DNA of 64,000 nt from an uncultured Gammaproteobacteria bacterium (lineage in GTDB: Bacteria > Pseudomonadota > Gammaproteobacteria > Arenicellales > Poriferihabitantaceae). Shown piece after piece: positions 52,363 to 60,900 of the stretch. Location: assembly GCA_947259885.1 (NCBI GenBank), contig CAMYNW010000012.1, positions 1 through 64,000 of the forward strand. The letters run 5' to 3'. The notes below the pieces were generated by a model. The model was not told the DNA's origin. It was given only the letters and a program-made list of their open reading frames with translations, and did no database searches. Position 1 is the first letter of the stretch. Every line of letters begins with the position of its first letter. A program made the position numbers and the translations under genes.

Positions 52363-53181
52363 TTATTGCAGCATTGATAGCAGATGCCCGTGCAGCCCCG
52401 TCGGGGATACTCCGAGAGTTTTAAAAATACGCCAGTACAGCGCTGTATCGGAAGAAATGATAGTTTTGCCGATTTTCTCCTCCAGCGATTTATCCAATGA
52501 AACAATTCGCCGTGGCAAACCATCTGCTCGACGAAAGTTTGGCATGCCGTTGACTACAATTGCGTCGGCCTGCTGAGCGTGTTCCGCGGCGTAGCGCATT
52601 GAGCTCTCTGCCATCTCTCCCGGGAAAATCCATGTACAGGCGTTGCACTCCTCCTGGGTCTGGAATAAACCCATATCAACGAAATTACCGCAATACACCA
52701 GATCAAAACCTGCCTGCTTTAGGAATCGTGCAATACCGTCGCGCCAGCCCGGCCAGTAGTAAACTGAATTGAGAGCGATCTTTTCTACATTCAATTCACG
52801 CAAAGCCTCTACCAAACAGTATCCCGCCATATGAAACGGGGTCTCATACTGGTCACTGAGTCTGTTACAAAAATCCTTGATTTCATCCGGTGTCGTACCC
52901 TGACAATGCACCCAGTTTGTCCCGACTTGTCCACACACATCGACACCATTGTTAGACATACAGTGGACAAACTCCTCCAACAGGTGAAAATTGTCGACGC
53001 GTTGCGTTAACTCATGTTCATAGTTAGGAACATGCAACATTCTGCCATGTACACCAACTGTCTCTGGCGCGATTCGCAGAAAATCGCTGGGAGCTGCATC
53101 GAAGTCGTGGGGCGGTGAGGTGAATCCGACCTGATACGGGAAAAGTTTATTTTCTGGATCTGTCCAACGTTTTGGTTTCAT
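52363..53181 (-). CDS. Asp/Glu racemase-superfamily protein, maleate isomerase/arylmalonate decarboxylase-like, one active Cys missing
   Basis: The 272-residue protein resembles maleate cis-trans isomerase and arylmalonate decarboxylase. C83 (GVDVCGQVGTNW) occupies the place of the first catalytic Cys. At the second site, where ISCTN or similar is expected, the sequence reads VVNGMPNFRR without Cys. The closing SSDTALYWRIFKTLGV is conserved-looking. A racemase or isomerase using two Cys is therefore unlikely; a decarboxylase- or lyase-like chemistry using one Cys is conceivable. It follows the enolase-superfamily gene by 115 bases in the same operon. Confidence 0.72.
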   Translation of the reverse strand: MKPKRWTDPENKLFPYQVGFTSPPHDFDAAPSDFLRIAPETVGVHGRMLHVPNYEHELTQRVDNFHLLEEFVHCMSNNGVDVCGQVGTNWVHCQGTTPDEIKDFCNRLSDQYETPFHMAGYCLVEALRELNVEKIALNSVYYWPGWRDGIARFLKQAGFDLVYCGNFVDMGLFQTQEECNACTWIFPGEMAESSMRYAAEHAQQADAIVVNGMPNFRRADGLPRRIVSLDKSLEEKIGKTIISSDTALYWRIFKTLGVSPTGLHGHLLSMLQ

Positions 53182-53296
53182 TTAGTTGCTTGGAGTAAAT
53201 CTATTAAGTTGTCTTAATCTGGTCTGCTACGCTGTGTTCAGCGAAAACCAGGTGGTGCTATTTGACAGCTTTAACAATTCTATCCATTGACTTGTG

Positions 53297-54403
53297 CTAT
53301 TCATACACCGCGACGGGCTCCCCCAGTATAGAAACATCGGGCTTGACGCCAAGACCCGGCAAATCCGGTGCACTAACATCTCCATTGATATTTCGTGCAC
53401 CCTGCCCTGTCGCCACATCAGGTCCAACCATTTCGTGGCATAACCAGGTGCCCCGCATAAACTCAGAAGGAACTGACTGAGCAAAATGCACTGTCGCGGT
53501 ATCGGCTAGCACCGAACCACCTGTTTCCATGACCAGCATGGCGATCCCAGCATCTAGACAAAAATCCCGCATTCGTCTGGCTTTGGTTAGTCCACCCACT
53601 CGATTTAGCTTAATATTTACAATCTCGGCAATCCCATCATTACTTATACGCAATAAGTCATTGAATATTTTTAAACCCTCATCGATACAAATGGGGTGAG
53701 AGGTTTGACGCCTGACCTGCAAACATTGCTCTAAGGTTTCGCATGGTTGTTCAAACCATATGTTGCCTCCATCCACTGCATTCATCACCGAGATTGCTTC
53801 CTGGGGAATCCACGCACGATTTGCGTCATAGAATATGACCTCGTTCCGGTTTTTCTCACGATTGAGAAACTTCACGCGCTCAATATCCAGCTCAAGATCT
53901 GCACCAATCTTTGCGGAATGAACATGATAACCACTGTCGCGAAACTCCCTGATCAGTTCGAGCATTTGCTCAGGCGTTCCGGTCGAAACACTACTGGCAA
54001 TTGGCACTGGTACGTCGTAACGGCCTCCAAGCAGATCCACAACCGACATCTCGGCATGTTGCCCAAGAATATCCCAACATGCGATATCGATTGCGGACTT
54101 TCCGTATTCATGTCCAGGCAACATAAAATCCATATTGCGATTTAACTGTTCAACCTTTAACGGGTCGCTGCCTATCAGCTGCGGCGCGACCAGCCCAAGC
54201 ACCGCCCGGATACCACCACCAAATGCCGGCAGATAGGTCTCTCCCCACGGGCAACCCTCACCCCAACCTTCCAGTCCACTGTCGGTTTCGATGCATACGA
54301 AAGTCGAGTCAAGAGCATCAAACCTGAGTCTACCGCCGGACAGCCAATATGGTTTATGAAGCGCAAGATCAATCTGGTAAACGCTTATTCTATTTATTTT
54401 CAT
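53297..54403 (-). CDS. Enolase-superfamily enzyme (mandelate racemase/muconate lactonising group)
   Basis: The 368-residue protein has the capping domain (1-125) and a barrel with K165 (HSAKIG), metal ligands D193 (YDANRAW), E218 (FEQPC) and D241 (CIDEGL), and K265 (NIKLNRVGG). METGGS follows at 292-298. Two opposed Lys acid-bases and this ligand set are typical of racemases/epimerases such as hydroxyproline-betaine 2-epimerase and cis-3-hydroxyproline dehydratase. With amine-related genes nearby, a proline-betaine-type substrate is possible but unproven. Confidence 0.83.
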   Translation of the reverse strand: MKINRISVYQIDLALHKPYWLSGGRLRFDALDSTFVCIETDSGLEGWGEGCPWGETYLPAFGGGIRAVLGLVAPQLIGSDPLKVEQLNRNMDFMLPGHEYGKSAIDIACWDILGQHAEMSVVDLLGGRYDVPVPIASSVSTGTPEQMLELIREFRDSGYHVHSAKIGADLELDIERVKFLNREKNRNEVIFYDANRAWIPQEAISVMNAVDGGNIWFEQPCETLEQCLQVRRQTSHPICIDEGLKIFNDLLRISNDGIAEIVNIKLNRVGGLTKARRMRDFCLDAGIAMLVMETGGSVLADTATVHFAQSVPSEFMRGTWLCHEMVGPDVATGQGARNINGDVSAPDLPGLGVKPDVSILGEPVAVYE

Positions 54404-54488
54404 CTAGAATTTAAGTACTGGAGTGAGGACAAAAATACCACAGCACCCTATTATGATACGAGTGTCTACTACCCATATTGCATCGCAG

Positions 54489-54971
54489 CTATATCACAGC
54501 GGGATTTTTACTGTTACTGACCTGGTCTCCCTCGGGTGTAAACGAGCGCTTAAAAGTGAATGCGTCTGGTGTGGGGCCATTACATCGAAGCATTAATAGC
54601 CTTTCGCTGGCCTCGTCAAGGCCGGGGACATGACCAAGCGGCACCCACCACAGCACGTTATAGGCCTCTTTCAGTTTCTCAAACCACTGCTTCCGTCGGC
54701 TCATGACCGCGGCATGGTCGCTGCGATAAACATAGTGATGCAACGATTCAATATCATTCCATATGCTCATGTTTACGATAGTTTCATTGCCAAAGTAGTC
54801 GATACTCGTGGCATCACCATCTTCAGTTTGCAGCCTCCAGACAAATCCTGGAGACTGATCCGCCAGTGTATTTATCCGCTCCAAACTATTCACAAAGTCA
54901 GCCATTTCTGGGCAATCCAACGGAAATTGGATTTTAGCGATATTTAGCTGCACAAGTTGGAACTTGCTCAT
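54489..54971 (-). CDS. DUF3291-family protein
   Basis: The 160-residue protein has the DUF3291 pattern, an ABM-like dimeric alpha+beta fold: FQLVQLNIAKIQFPLD, SPGFVWRLQTEDGDAT, NMSIWNDIESLHHYVYRSDHA and a WWVPLGHVPGLDEA segment. Family members are small and often next to monooxygenase or hydrolase genes. Activity is unknown. It is the first gene of the minus-strand operon ending at 51601. Confidence 0.75.
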   Translation of the reverse strand: MSKFQLVQLNIAKIQFPLDCPEMADFVNSLERINTLADQSPGFVWRLQTEDGDATSIDYFGNETIVNMSIWNDIESLHHYVYRSDHAAVMSRRKQWFEKLKEAYNVLWWVPLGHVPGLDEASERLLMLRCNGPTPDAFTFKRSFTPEGDQVSNSKNPAVI

Positions 54972-55074
54972 CTAACAACTACTCTCGATCTATTAACTCA
55001 GTGACTATTATGTTGCCTGCTATAGAAAATTGAACCAGGTTATTTCGATATCTTGTTTAGTAGACTAAATCCAA

Positions 55075-55545
55075 TTATTGGTCTTTTTCAGATAATCTGA
55101 TCACAACTGGTGATACCAATTCTGAAAAATCGCTATAAGATAGCTGTATCAATTCCGTATGGGTACCAGCGTTGAAAGCAATAAGCTCATCTTCAGTCAA
55201 ATGAGAAGACACAAATACTTCCATATCATAGAGATTTCCAAACGGGGGCATTGCCCCGGGTTCACATTCTGGAAATACGTTCCTGAACTCCAGTTCCTTT
55301 GCCAAGCGCACGCTTTGACTGCCTGTTGATTCCCTAAGCAAATCAAGATCAACACTGTCTGATGCCGGCAACACCACCATGGCCATCTTCTCATCAAGGT
55401 AGATAATAACTACTTTTGCCAAATCCCTGGCGCGGATGTGTGCTGAGTAGGCCACGGTTTGCGCAGTGTACGCTCGCGAATGTTTAATGATGACGTAGTG
55501 CACAAAATTGTCATCAAGAAAATCTGTAAGTTTCTGTAACGGCAT
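55075..55545 (-). CDS. YbaK/ProX-domain aminoacyl-tRNA deacylase-like protein
   Basis: The 156-residue protein has the YbaK/prolyl-tRNA-synthetase-associated fold: a HSRAYTAQTVAYSAH helix entry, RDLAKVVIIYLDEKMAMVVLPA (in parts), and ECEPGAMPPFGNLYDMEVFV. The G-A-M-P-P-F-G loop is the usual substrate loop. Such proteins hydrolyse mischarged aminoacyl-tRNAs. The conserved Lys appears in LAKVVI. It lies 104 bases upstream of the DUF3291 gene on the same strand. Confidence 0.82.
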   Translation of the reverse strand: MPLQKLTDFLDDNFVHYVIIKHSRAYTAQTVAYSAHIRARDLAKVVIIYLDEKMAMVVLPASDSVDLDLLRESTGSQSVRLAKELEFRNVFPECEPGAMPPFGNLYDMEVFVSSHLTEDELIAFNAGTHTELIQLSYSDFSELVSPVVIRLSEKDQ

Positions 55546-55734
55546 ATACTATCCTCTTCATTTCATGCAGCGGTTAATAGCTGAACCCAGAGTTTTATCA
55601 AGTTCAGCTTCAGTTTAATACCGAAACCATCATTCAAATCGATTTAACACCCGATCAACCAAAATAGTCTCGGCAATGCGTTCTGAATGTAGATGCTTTA
55701 TCGCGGCTCGAACAAACCTCAGTCAAACTAAGAT

Positions 55735-57807
55735 TCAGTCGATGGCAAGAGCCGCTAGTTCCCGCTTGAAAGGCAAGGCATCTCCGATATCCGGCTCATC
55801 CAGCTCCCGAGCAAATCGGTGGCCCGCATAAGTAGCCCAGGCAATGGGCGCCGGGGCCTGAGCATCGCCAATTACTTTGACTGACTTTATTCCAGCACTC
55901 CGCCAATCCGATTCACGCACTAACATATCTTGCCATAGCGAATCATTTCCCACCCGGGAAGTGACCAACACAACTGCATCGGCATGAATTTTTTGAGTCT
56001 GCCCCGAATAGGTGCATTCAATCTCTAAGTGGTCACTACCAACGCGGGTTACTGCACGCGTAACTAGAATTTCGACACCGAGTTCAATCAGTTTTTTCTG
56101 AATGAATGCCTGTTCAAGTGTGTGATGAGTCCAGTCCGATACGCAGGCGGATGGCGTTACAAGTGATACTTCACAACCTTTGTTGACCATCAGTTCGGCG
56201 ATGACACCACCCATATAATAGTGATCATCATCATAGATTACGACTTTTCCTCTTGGACAATTTCCTGCCATGATGTCATCAGGCGTATAGACAGGCATAG
56301 ACTGTTCAATGGGAATTGGATGCAGATGATAGCGAGCAACACCATCCCGTCTCCAGGTGGCACCGGTTGCGATGGCAATATTTTCAAAACCGAACTCCAT
56401 CACTTCACCAGCGGACAGCAAACTATCAAAATAGATGTCTACGTTCGACATTTTCTGAATCTGAAATTCTCTATAGTCTCGCACCCTGCCCCATGCTGCT
56501 AACCCGGGTAATTGACACTCTTTAGCAACCCGCCCCCCAAGTTCGGTACCCGCTTCCGCCAGCGCTACGGTGTAACCTCTCGCACCAAGCGCTCTGGCCG
56601 CTTCCAACCCTGCGGGACCGGCACCAACTACCAGCACCGACTCACTATCGCCCTTCGCTTGGATTTTTTCTGGATGCCAGCCTTTGCGCCACTCTTCCAT
56701 AAATGTTGGATTTTGCGTGCATCGAGAAATCGACATGGTCATGTCACCGCTGATACAGATATTGCATCCGATGCATTCGCGAATATCCTCGATCCTGCCT
56801 TCATTGATCTTGTTAGGGATAAAAGGGTCCGCTATCGAGGGGCGAGCAGCTCCGATGAAATCCAGCACACCAGACTTTATCTGCTTCACCATCGCATCGG
56901 GAGAGGTAAATCTACCGACACCCACCACCGGTTTCGAGGTTAAAAATTTTATCCCTTTGACTAAACTTTCCTGTGCACCCTCTGGCGCAAAGCGAGAGGC
57001 CCCGGAACAATTTTCCCAGGAGCCGTGGGCGAGATCCCACAAATCAGGTAATTCAGCATTCATCTCAATCACATCGCGTAGCTCAGCATTGGAAAAGCCG
57101 TGCTCTCCCGCGAGCTCATCAAGTGACAACCGTACTGTGACACCGCAGGAATCCCCGACTTCGTCTTTGACCTCTTCGATTAACTCTCGCATAAGTCGGC
57201 TTCTATTTTGAAGACTGCCGCCGTATTCATCGCTACGCTGATTGGTTGCTCTGGATAGAAAATGTTGAATAACGCCAAATCCATGCGCGCCATAGAGACA
57301 AATTAGATCAAATCCCGCTCGTTTTGCCCGTCGCGCTGCATTCCTATACCAGCGACGTAAGTCCTGAATGTCGTGCTTGGTCATGGCCCTTGCCTGAACC
57401 GGATCACTGGTGAAAGTAAGGATGGGCAGAGCTGTGGGTCCCAAGGGCACTTCTCTAGTATAGAGATTGGGACCGTTTATACCCGAATACGCTAGTTGAA
57501 TCCCGGCCAGGGCATCATGCGTGTGCATCTTGTCCGACATCTTCGCCAGCATCGGTATATCCTGGTCATCCCACAGTCTGAGCTCTATAAATGGCGTGAT
57601 CTCCGAACTATGGTGCATTTCTGTTTGCTCGGTGAATATTACGCCCCAGCCACCTTCAGATTTAATCCGGCGCATTTCGGCCGCAGCAGACGGATCTCTA
57701 TAGCCGCCACCGTTGCAATGTGGAACCTGATAGAACCGATTTTTTGCGGTGACTGGACCAATTTGCATTGGTTCAAATAAAATATCGTAACGAGGATCTC
57801 TTGTCAT
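55735..57807 (-). CDS. Trimethylamine dehydrogenase-family iron-sulfur flavoprotein (substrate different)
   Basis: The 690-residue protein follows the trimethylamine dehydrogenase layout: an FMN barrel (1-340), a 4Fe-4S site with C345, C348, C351 and C363 (CIGCNICIS, RCTQN), then an ADP-binding VLVVGAGPAGLEAARALG (391-408) and a C-terminal nucleotide domain. C31 (FYQVPHC) matches the Cys that forms 6-S-cysteinyl-FMN. Of the aromatic bowl that holds trimethylammonium, W264 appears kept, while the Tyr60 and Trp355 equivalents are Q61 and about D355. The substrate is therefore probably another N-methylated amine or amino acid. It follows the flavin reductase fusion gene. Confidence 0.85.
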   Translation of the reverse strand: MTRDPRYDILFEPMQIGPVTAKNRFYQVPHCNGGGYRDPSAAAEMRRIKSEGGWGVIFTEQTEMHHSSEITPFIELRLWDDQDIPMLAKMSDKMHTHDALAGIQLAYSGINGPNLYTREVPLGPTALPILTFTSDPVQARAMTKHDIQDLRRWYRNAARRAKRAGFDLICLYGAHGFGVIQHFLSRATNQRSDEYGGSLQNRSRLMRELIEEVKDEVGDSCGVTVRLSLDELAGEHGFSNAELRDVIEMNAELPDLWDLAHGSWENCSGASRFAPEGAQESLVKGIKFLTSKPVVGVGRFTSPDAMVKQIKSGVLDFIGAARPSIADPFIPNKINEGRIEDIRECIGCNICISGDMTMSISRCTQNPTFMEEWRKGWHPEKIQAKGDSESVLVVGAGPAGLEAARALGARGYTVALAEAGTELGGRVAKECQLPGLAAWGRVRDYREFQIQKMSNVDIYFDSLLSAGEVMEFGFENIAIATGATWRRDGVARYHLHPIPIEQSMPVYTPDDIMAGNCPRGKVVIYDDDHYYMGGVIAELMVNKGCEVSLVTPSACVSDWTHHTLEQAFIQKKLIELGVEILVTRAVTRVGSDHLEIECTYSGQTQKIHADAVVLVTSRVGNDSLWQDMLVRESDWRSAGIKSVKVIGDAQAPAPIAWATYAGHRFARELDEPDIGDALPFKRELAALAID

Positions 57808-57964
57808 GGCTTGGTATCGAACCCAGGTTAAATGTCAGATTTCATGCAAAACGAGGAGCTAATCCTTTTGTGACCCAGTCGATGGCGAGTGGGTTATACG
57901 GATTTTCATTTCGCGCAATCAGCGCGCCAACCAGTATAAGCTGAAAATTAAAGTTTAAAGAACT

Positions 57965-59140
57965 CTACGAAACTAGATCAAAAAACTCTCGGCAATGCGC
58001 CACGAACGCCTCGCCTGCAGACGACAATTTAACACCGTTTCGATGTGCCAGCACTACCCGACTCGGCTCAACATCCGCTTTCAGCGGGCGCGTAATCAGC
58101 GCACAGCCGTCGTAGGTCATGCCCGATGCGGGTTTGGTGGCAAGGAGTGTATAGCCCAGCCCATGGCCTACCATTCCACGCACCATTTCGAACGAAGAGG
58201 ATTTTAAGGTGATATTGGGTTCTACCCCTCGGCGCCTTAAAATATCAGGGAAATAGTCACTAATTGGTGCGACGTCTAACAATATCATCGGTTGGTCAGC
58301 AAGATCTTCCGGCGCCAAAGCGTTCTTTATAGCCAATTCATGCCCTTCGGCGAGTAAAACATAGGGCGTGAGTTTAGTCATTGCTTCCGTAAACAGCTCT
58401 TCTGAAAGATCTATTTCGTATAGAAATGCAAACTCGATATCTCCAGCAAGCAGGCTCTCATGGACACGTCGCTGATGTCCCTCGACAAGTTTCAGCTCGA
58501 TGTTACCGTCTTGGCTCCTCAATCGTGCGATGAGCTCAGGAAGAATATAAGGACCAAAGGTGTGCACACAGCCAATAGCAAGACTGCGATCCGCGGCAGA
58601 CAAGCCCATTGAAATAGAGGCTGCCGGATCAATCCGCGACGCTGAGCCATAGGCCCGCTTTGCATAAATTAGAGGCGAACCACGTTCAGCGAGAAAGATG
58701 TCCTCAACCTCACCGAACAACACGTAGTGTGTCCCTACTCTCTGGCTAGAAACAATTTTGCAGTCAAAGGAAACTAGTGGGTCAACTACCCTTGGCGCAC
58801 CCGTAACTTGAGTGGTCCACTCGGCGCACTCAAATTTGTCCTCGACCTGATCTTTAAATCGGCCGGCAAAAGTATCCGAAATATATGACTGATCATCACG
58901 CAGCACGTTCACGCAAAAAACACCGTTTTCTAGGATTTTCTCTGCTGCTGGACTCATATAATGGACGCAAACCAGCAGCGTTGGTTTCGGCGTGTCTGCC
59001 GAAACGGAAGACATGGCCGATACCGTTACCCCTGCGCGCCCTGCGTCGCCATCTGTAGTAACGATATTGACCGTGCAAGCGGCATGACTCATACCCCCAA
59101 GAAATCGGTCACGCAGATTCGGATTTACTGGTGCGTTCAT
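57965..59140 (-). CDS. Flavin reductase domain fused to a LysR-type effector-binding domain
   Basis: Residues 1-170 are a flavin_reductase domain: RAGVTVSAMSSVSAD, FCVNVLRDDQ, GTHYVLFGEVEDIF. Residues 185-391 match the substrate-binding domain of LysR regulators: LAIGCVHTFGPYILPELIARL, KLVEGHQRRVHESLLAGDIEFAFLYE (in parts), YVLLAEGHELA, GHGLGYTLLATKPA. The LysR helix-turn-helix is absent, so it is not a DNA-binding regulator. The reductase part is 121/160 identical (hand count) to the stand-alone reductase at 19859. A ligand-controlled supply of reduced flavin is plausible. It begins a minus-strand group containing the TMADH-like gene 157 bases on. Confidence 0.85.
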   Translation of the reverse strand: MNAPVNPNLRDRFLGGMSHAACTVNIVTTDGDAGRAGVTVSAMSSVSADTPKPTLLVCVHYMSPAAEKILENGVFCVNVLRDDQSYISDTFAGRFKDQVEDKFECAEWTTQVTGAPRVVDPLVSFDCKIVSSQRVGTHYVLFGEVEDIFLAERGSPLIYAKRAYGSASRIDPAASISMGLSAADRSLAIGCVHTFGPYILPELIARLRSQDGNIELKLVEGHQRRVHESLLAGDIEFAFLYEIDLSEELFTEAMTKLTPYVLLAEGHELAIKNALAPEDLADQPMILLDVAPISDYFPDILRRRGVEPNITLKSSSFEMVRGMVGHGLGYTLLATKPASGMTYDGCALITRPLKADVEPSRVVLAHRNGVKLSSAGEAFVAHCREFFDLVS

Positions 59141-59684
59141 CGTATAGCGAGCTATGCAAAAAATGTATCAGGCGACCTCATCGAGATCGCGAGGAAACAC
59201 AGGAGAATGTTATGCGAACCATTCGGTAATTGTACTACCCTGTTCGCCAGGCGCCCGGTCTTTAAATGCATTTACTGATAAATCGGCCGCCTGAGCGCTC
59301 CCTCGTGATTGCCGAAGTATCTAATTTCGCCTATCTAAGCCACTAGGGCGTGCAGGCCGTATCTATCTTTGACATATTAAGTCAATGCGACAGGGTCTCT
59401 ATACATTTGGCAGCCCGAGAGTCGGAAATAATCGATACCTCAATCACGTCAAACTGGAGTTTTTCAGTTGGATTAACAATAATGACTCGGTATTTAAACA
59501 TTCTCCCACCTGATAACAGATCATTTACATCATGTTTATTCTATCTTCGCGGCAACAAATCATACCAAGGTCTAATCATATTTCGGGTTTCTAGCGAGAT
59601 TGTCCCCTAGGCCTGCTAACCATTCCTCACGCAATCCATTAGAATATTCTATCCAAAATCACCTTATCTTATCCCCCCCTGACA
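59141..59684. other. Divergent intergenic region without a supported gene
   Basis: This 540-base stretch separates the fusion gene (minus) from the kinase-like gene (plus). A possible reading frame at 59350-59610 has no ribosome site and an implausible composition. I see no clear promoter palindrome, tRNA or other RNA. The promoters of both flanking genes are expected here. Confidence 0.4.
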
Positions 59685-60887
59685 ATGCCTGAATTGCAAA
59701 GCGAATCGGAAAAAGCAAAATCTGGATATCATGAAATTAAGGATGCTCAGGTAATATTTAAACGTGTTTGGGAAACGTTTGAAGAGGAAATTGGACACGA
59801 AAATTTGCGATTCCCCAAGGAGCTGATCCTTCTAGGTGGGGCACCTGGAGCCGGTAAAGGCACGCAGACTCGATTTATTATGAAAACCAGAGGTTTAACC
59901 TGCAAACCAATCGTGGTGAGTGAATTACTGACTACTCCAGAAGCACAGAAGATTAAGGATTCCGGGCAACTTGTGGGTGATACTGATGTGATTCGATTGC
60001 TCTACAAAGAGCTATTGAAAGAACAATATCGTGATGGGGCACTTTTGGACGGATTTCCTAGAACGCGAGTGCAGGTTGAATGCCTGAAGCTATTGGTAGA
60101 TAAAATAAGCTCCCTTAATACCGAGTATGCCAACACCAAACTAGCGTTGCTCTTCCGCCGCCCTATCATTCATGCAGTAGTGTTATTCACCAGCGAACAA
60201 ACCAGTATCAAACGTCAGCTGCACCGCGGGGTGGAAATCGCGGAACATAATCGGGAAGTAGAGGAGAGTGGTATGGGTAAATCCCTCGATTTGCGAGCAA
60301 CCGACCTGACCCCGGAAAATGCGTCCCAACGGTACAGGGTATTTAAGGAACAAACATGGGATGCGTTGCAGTCTTTAAAGGAAATCTATCACTATCACTT
60401 CATAAACGCCGAAGGGCTGATTGAGGAAGTTGAAGAAAACATACTGAAGGAGCTGCAATATCAGAGCTCTCTTGAGCTCGACCCAAAAACATTCGATCGA
60501 TTGAGTCCGTTGCCGCTGGCTGAGGAGATTACACTCCATGCACGGCAGGAGTTGGTAAAGCGACTCGACGCATACGAACTGCGTAACAATGAACTTTTTA
60601 GAAAGGTAGTTGAACTGATCAGCGCTAAGTTTATGCCTATCGTCACCCGGCACGCCCTGTCAGGACAGGCGAACGCGGGCACGGAAAATCCGATTTTCGA
60701 TGATCCGCTCGCTATCTCCATGCTCATAGATATTTTTTCGGAGCGTGGCTACCATGCAATAGTAGATAAAAGGGTACAGGAAATAGCGGAAAGTGTGGAT
60801 CTCAGCAGCGGTAAAATTAATTGTCGAAAGAAAAACATCTACCGGATTCAGGTCCGCTTCAAGGGGTCGGCCATCCGACGCGGATAA
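59685..60887 (+). CDS. Adenylate-kinase-like nucleoside monophosphate kinase with extra C-terminal region
   Basis: The 400-residue protein has a kinase core starting near residue 45: LILLGGAPGAGKGTQTRF (P-loop 51-60), VSELLTTPEAQKIKDSGQLVGD, LLDGFPRTRVQVECL. These are adenylate kinase landmarks; the LID segment has RAVEIAEHNREVEES-like sequence. About 45 residues precede the core and about 135 follow it, including PLPLAEEITLHARQELVKRL and a last part near FSERGYHAIVDKR. I do not recognise the C-terminal region. Ordinary adenylate kinase is near 215 residues. It ends 13 bases before the convergent esterase gene. Confidence 0.78.
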   Translation: MPELQSESEKAKSGYHEIKDAQVIFKRVWETFEEEIGHENLRFPKELILLGGAPGAGKGTQTRFIMKTRGLTCKPIVVSELLTTPEAQKIKDSGQLVGDTDVIRLLYKELLKEQYRDGALLDGFPRTRVQVECLKLLVDKISSLNTEYANTKLALLFRRPIIHAVVLFTSEQTSIKRQLHRGVEIAEHNREVEESGMGKSLDLRATDLTPENASQRYRVFKEQTWDALQSLKEIYHYHFINAEGLIEEVEENILKELQYQSSLELDPKTFDRLSPLPLAEEITLHARQELVKRLDAYELRNNELFRKVVELISAKFMPIVTRHALSGQANAGTENPIFDDPLAISMLIDIFSERGYHAIVDKRVQEIAESVDLSSGKINCRKKNIYRIQVRFKGSAIRRG

Positions 60888-60900
60888 ATTTTGAAATTGA

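Noticed and set aside
57965..59140. LysR transcriptional regulator
   Set aside because: The N-terminus is a flavin reductase domain and there is no helix-turn-helix.
59350..59610. 86-codon frame in the divergent gap
   Set aside because: No ribosome site, no recognisable pattern, and composition like non-coding DNA.
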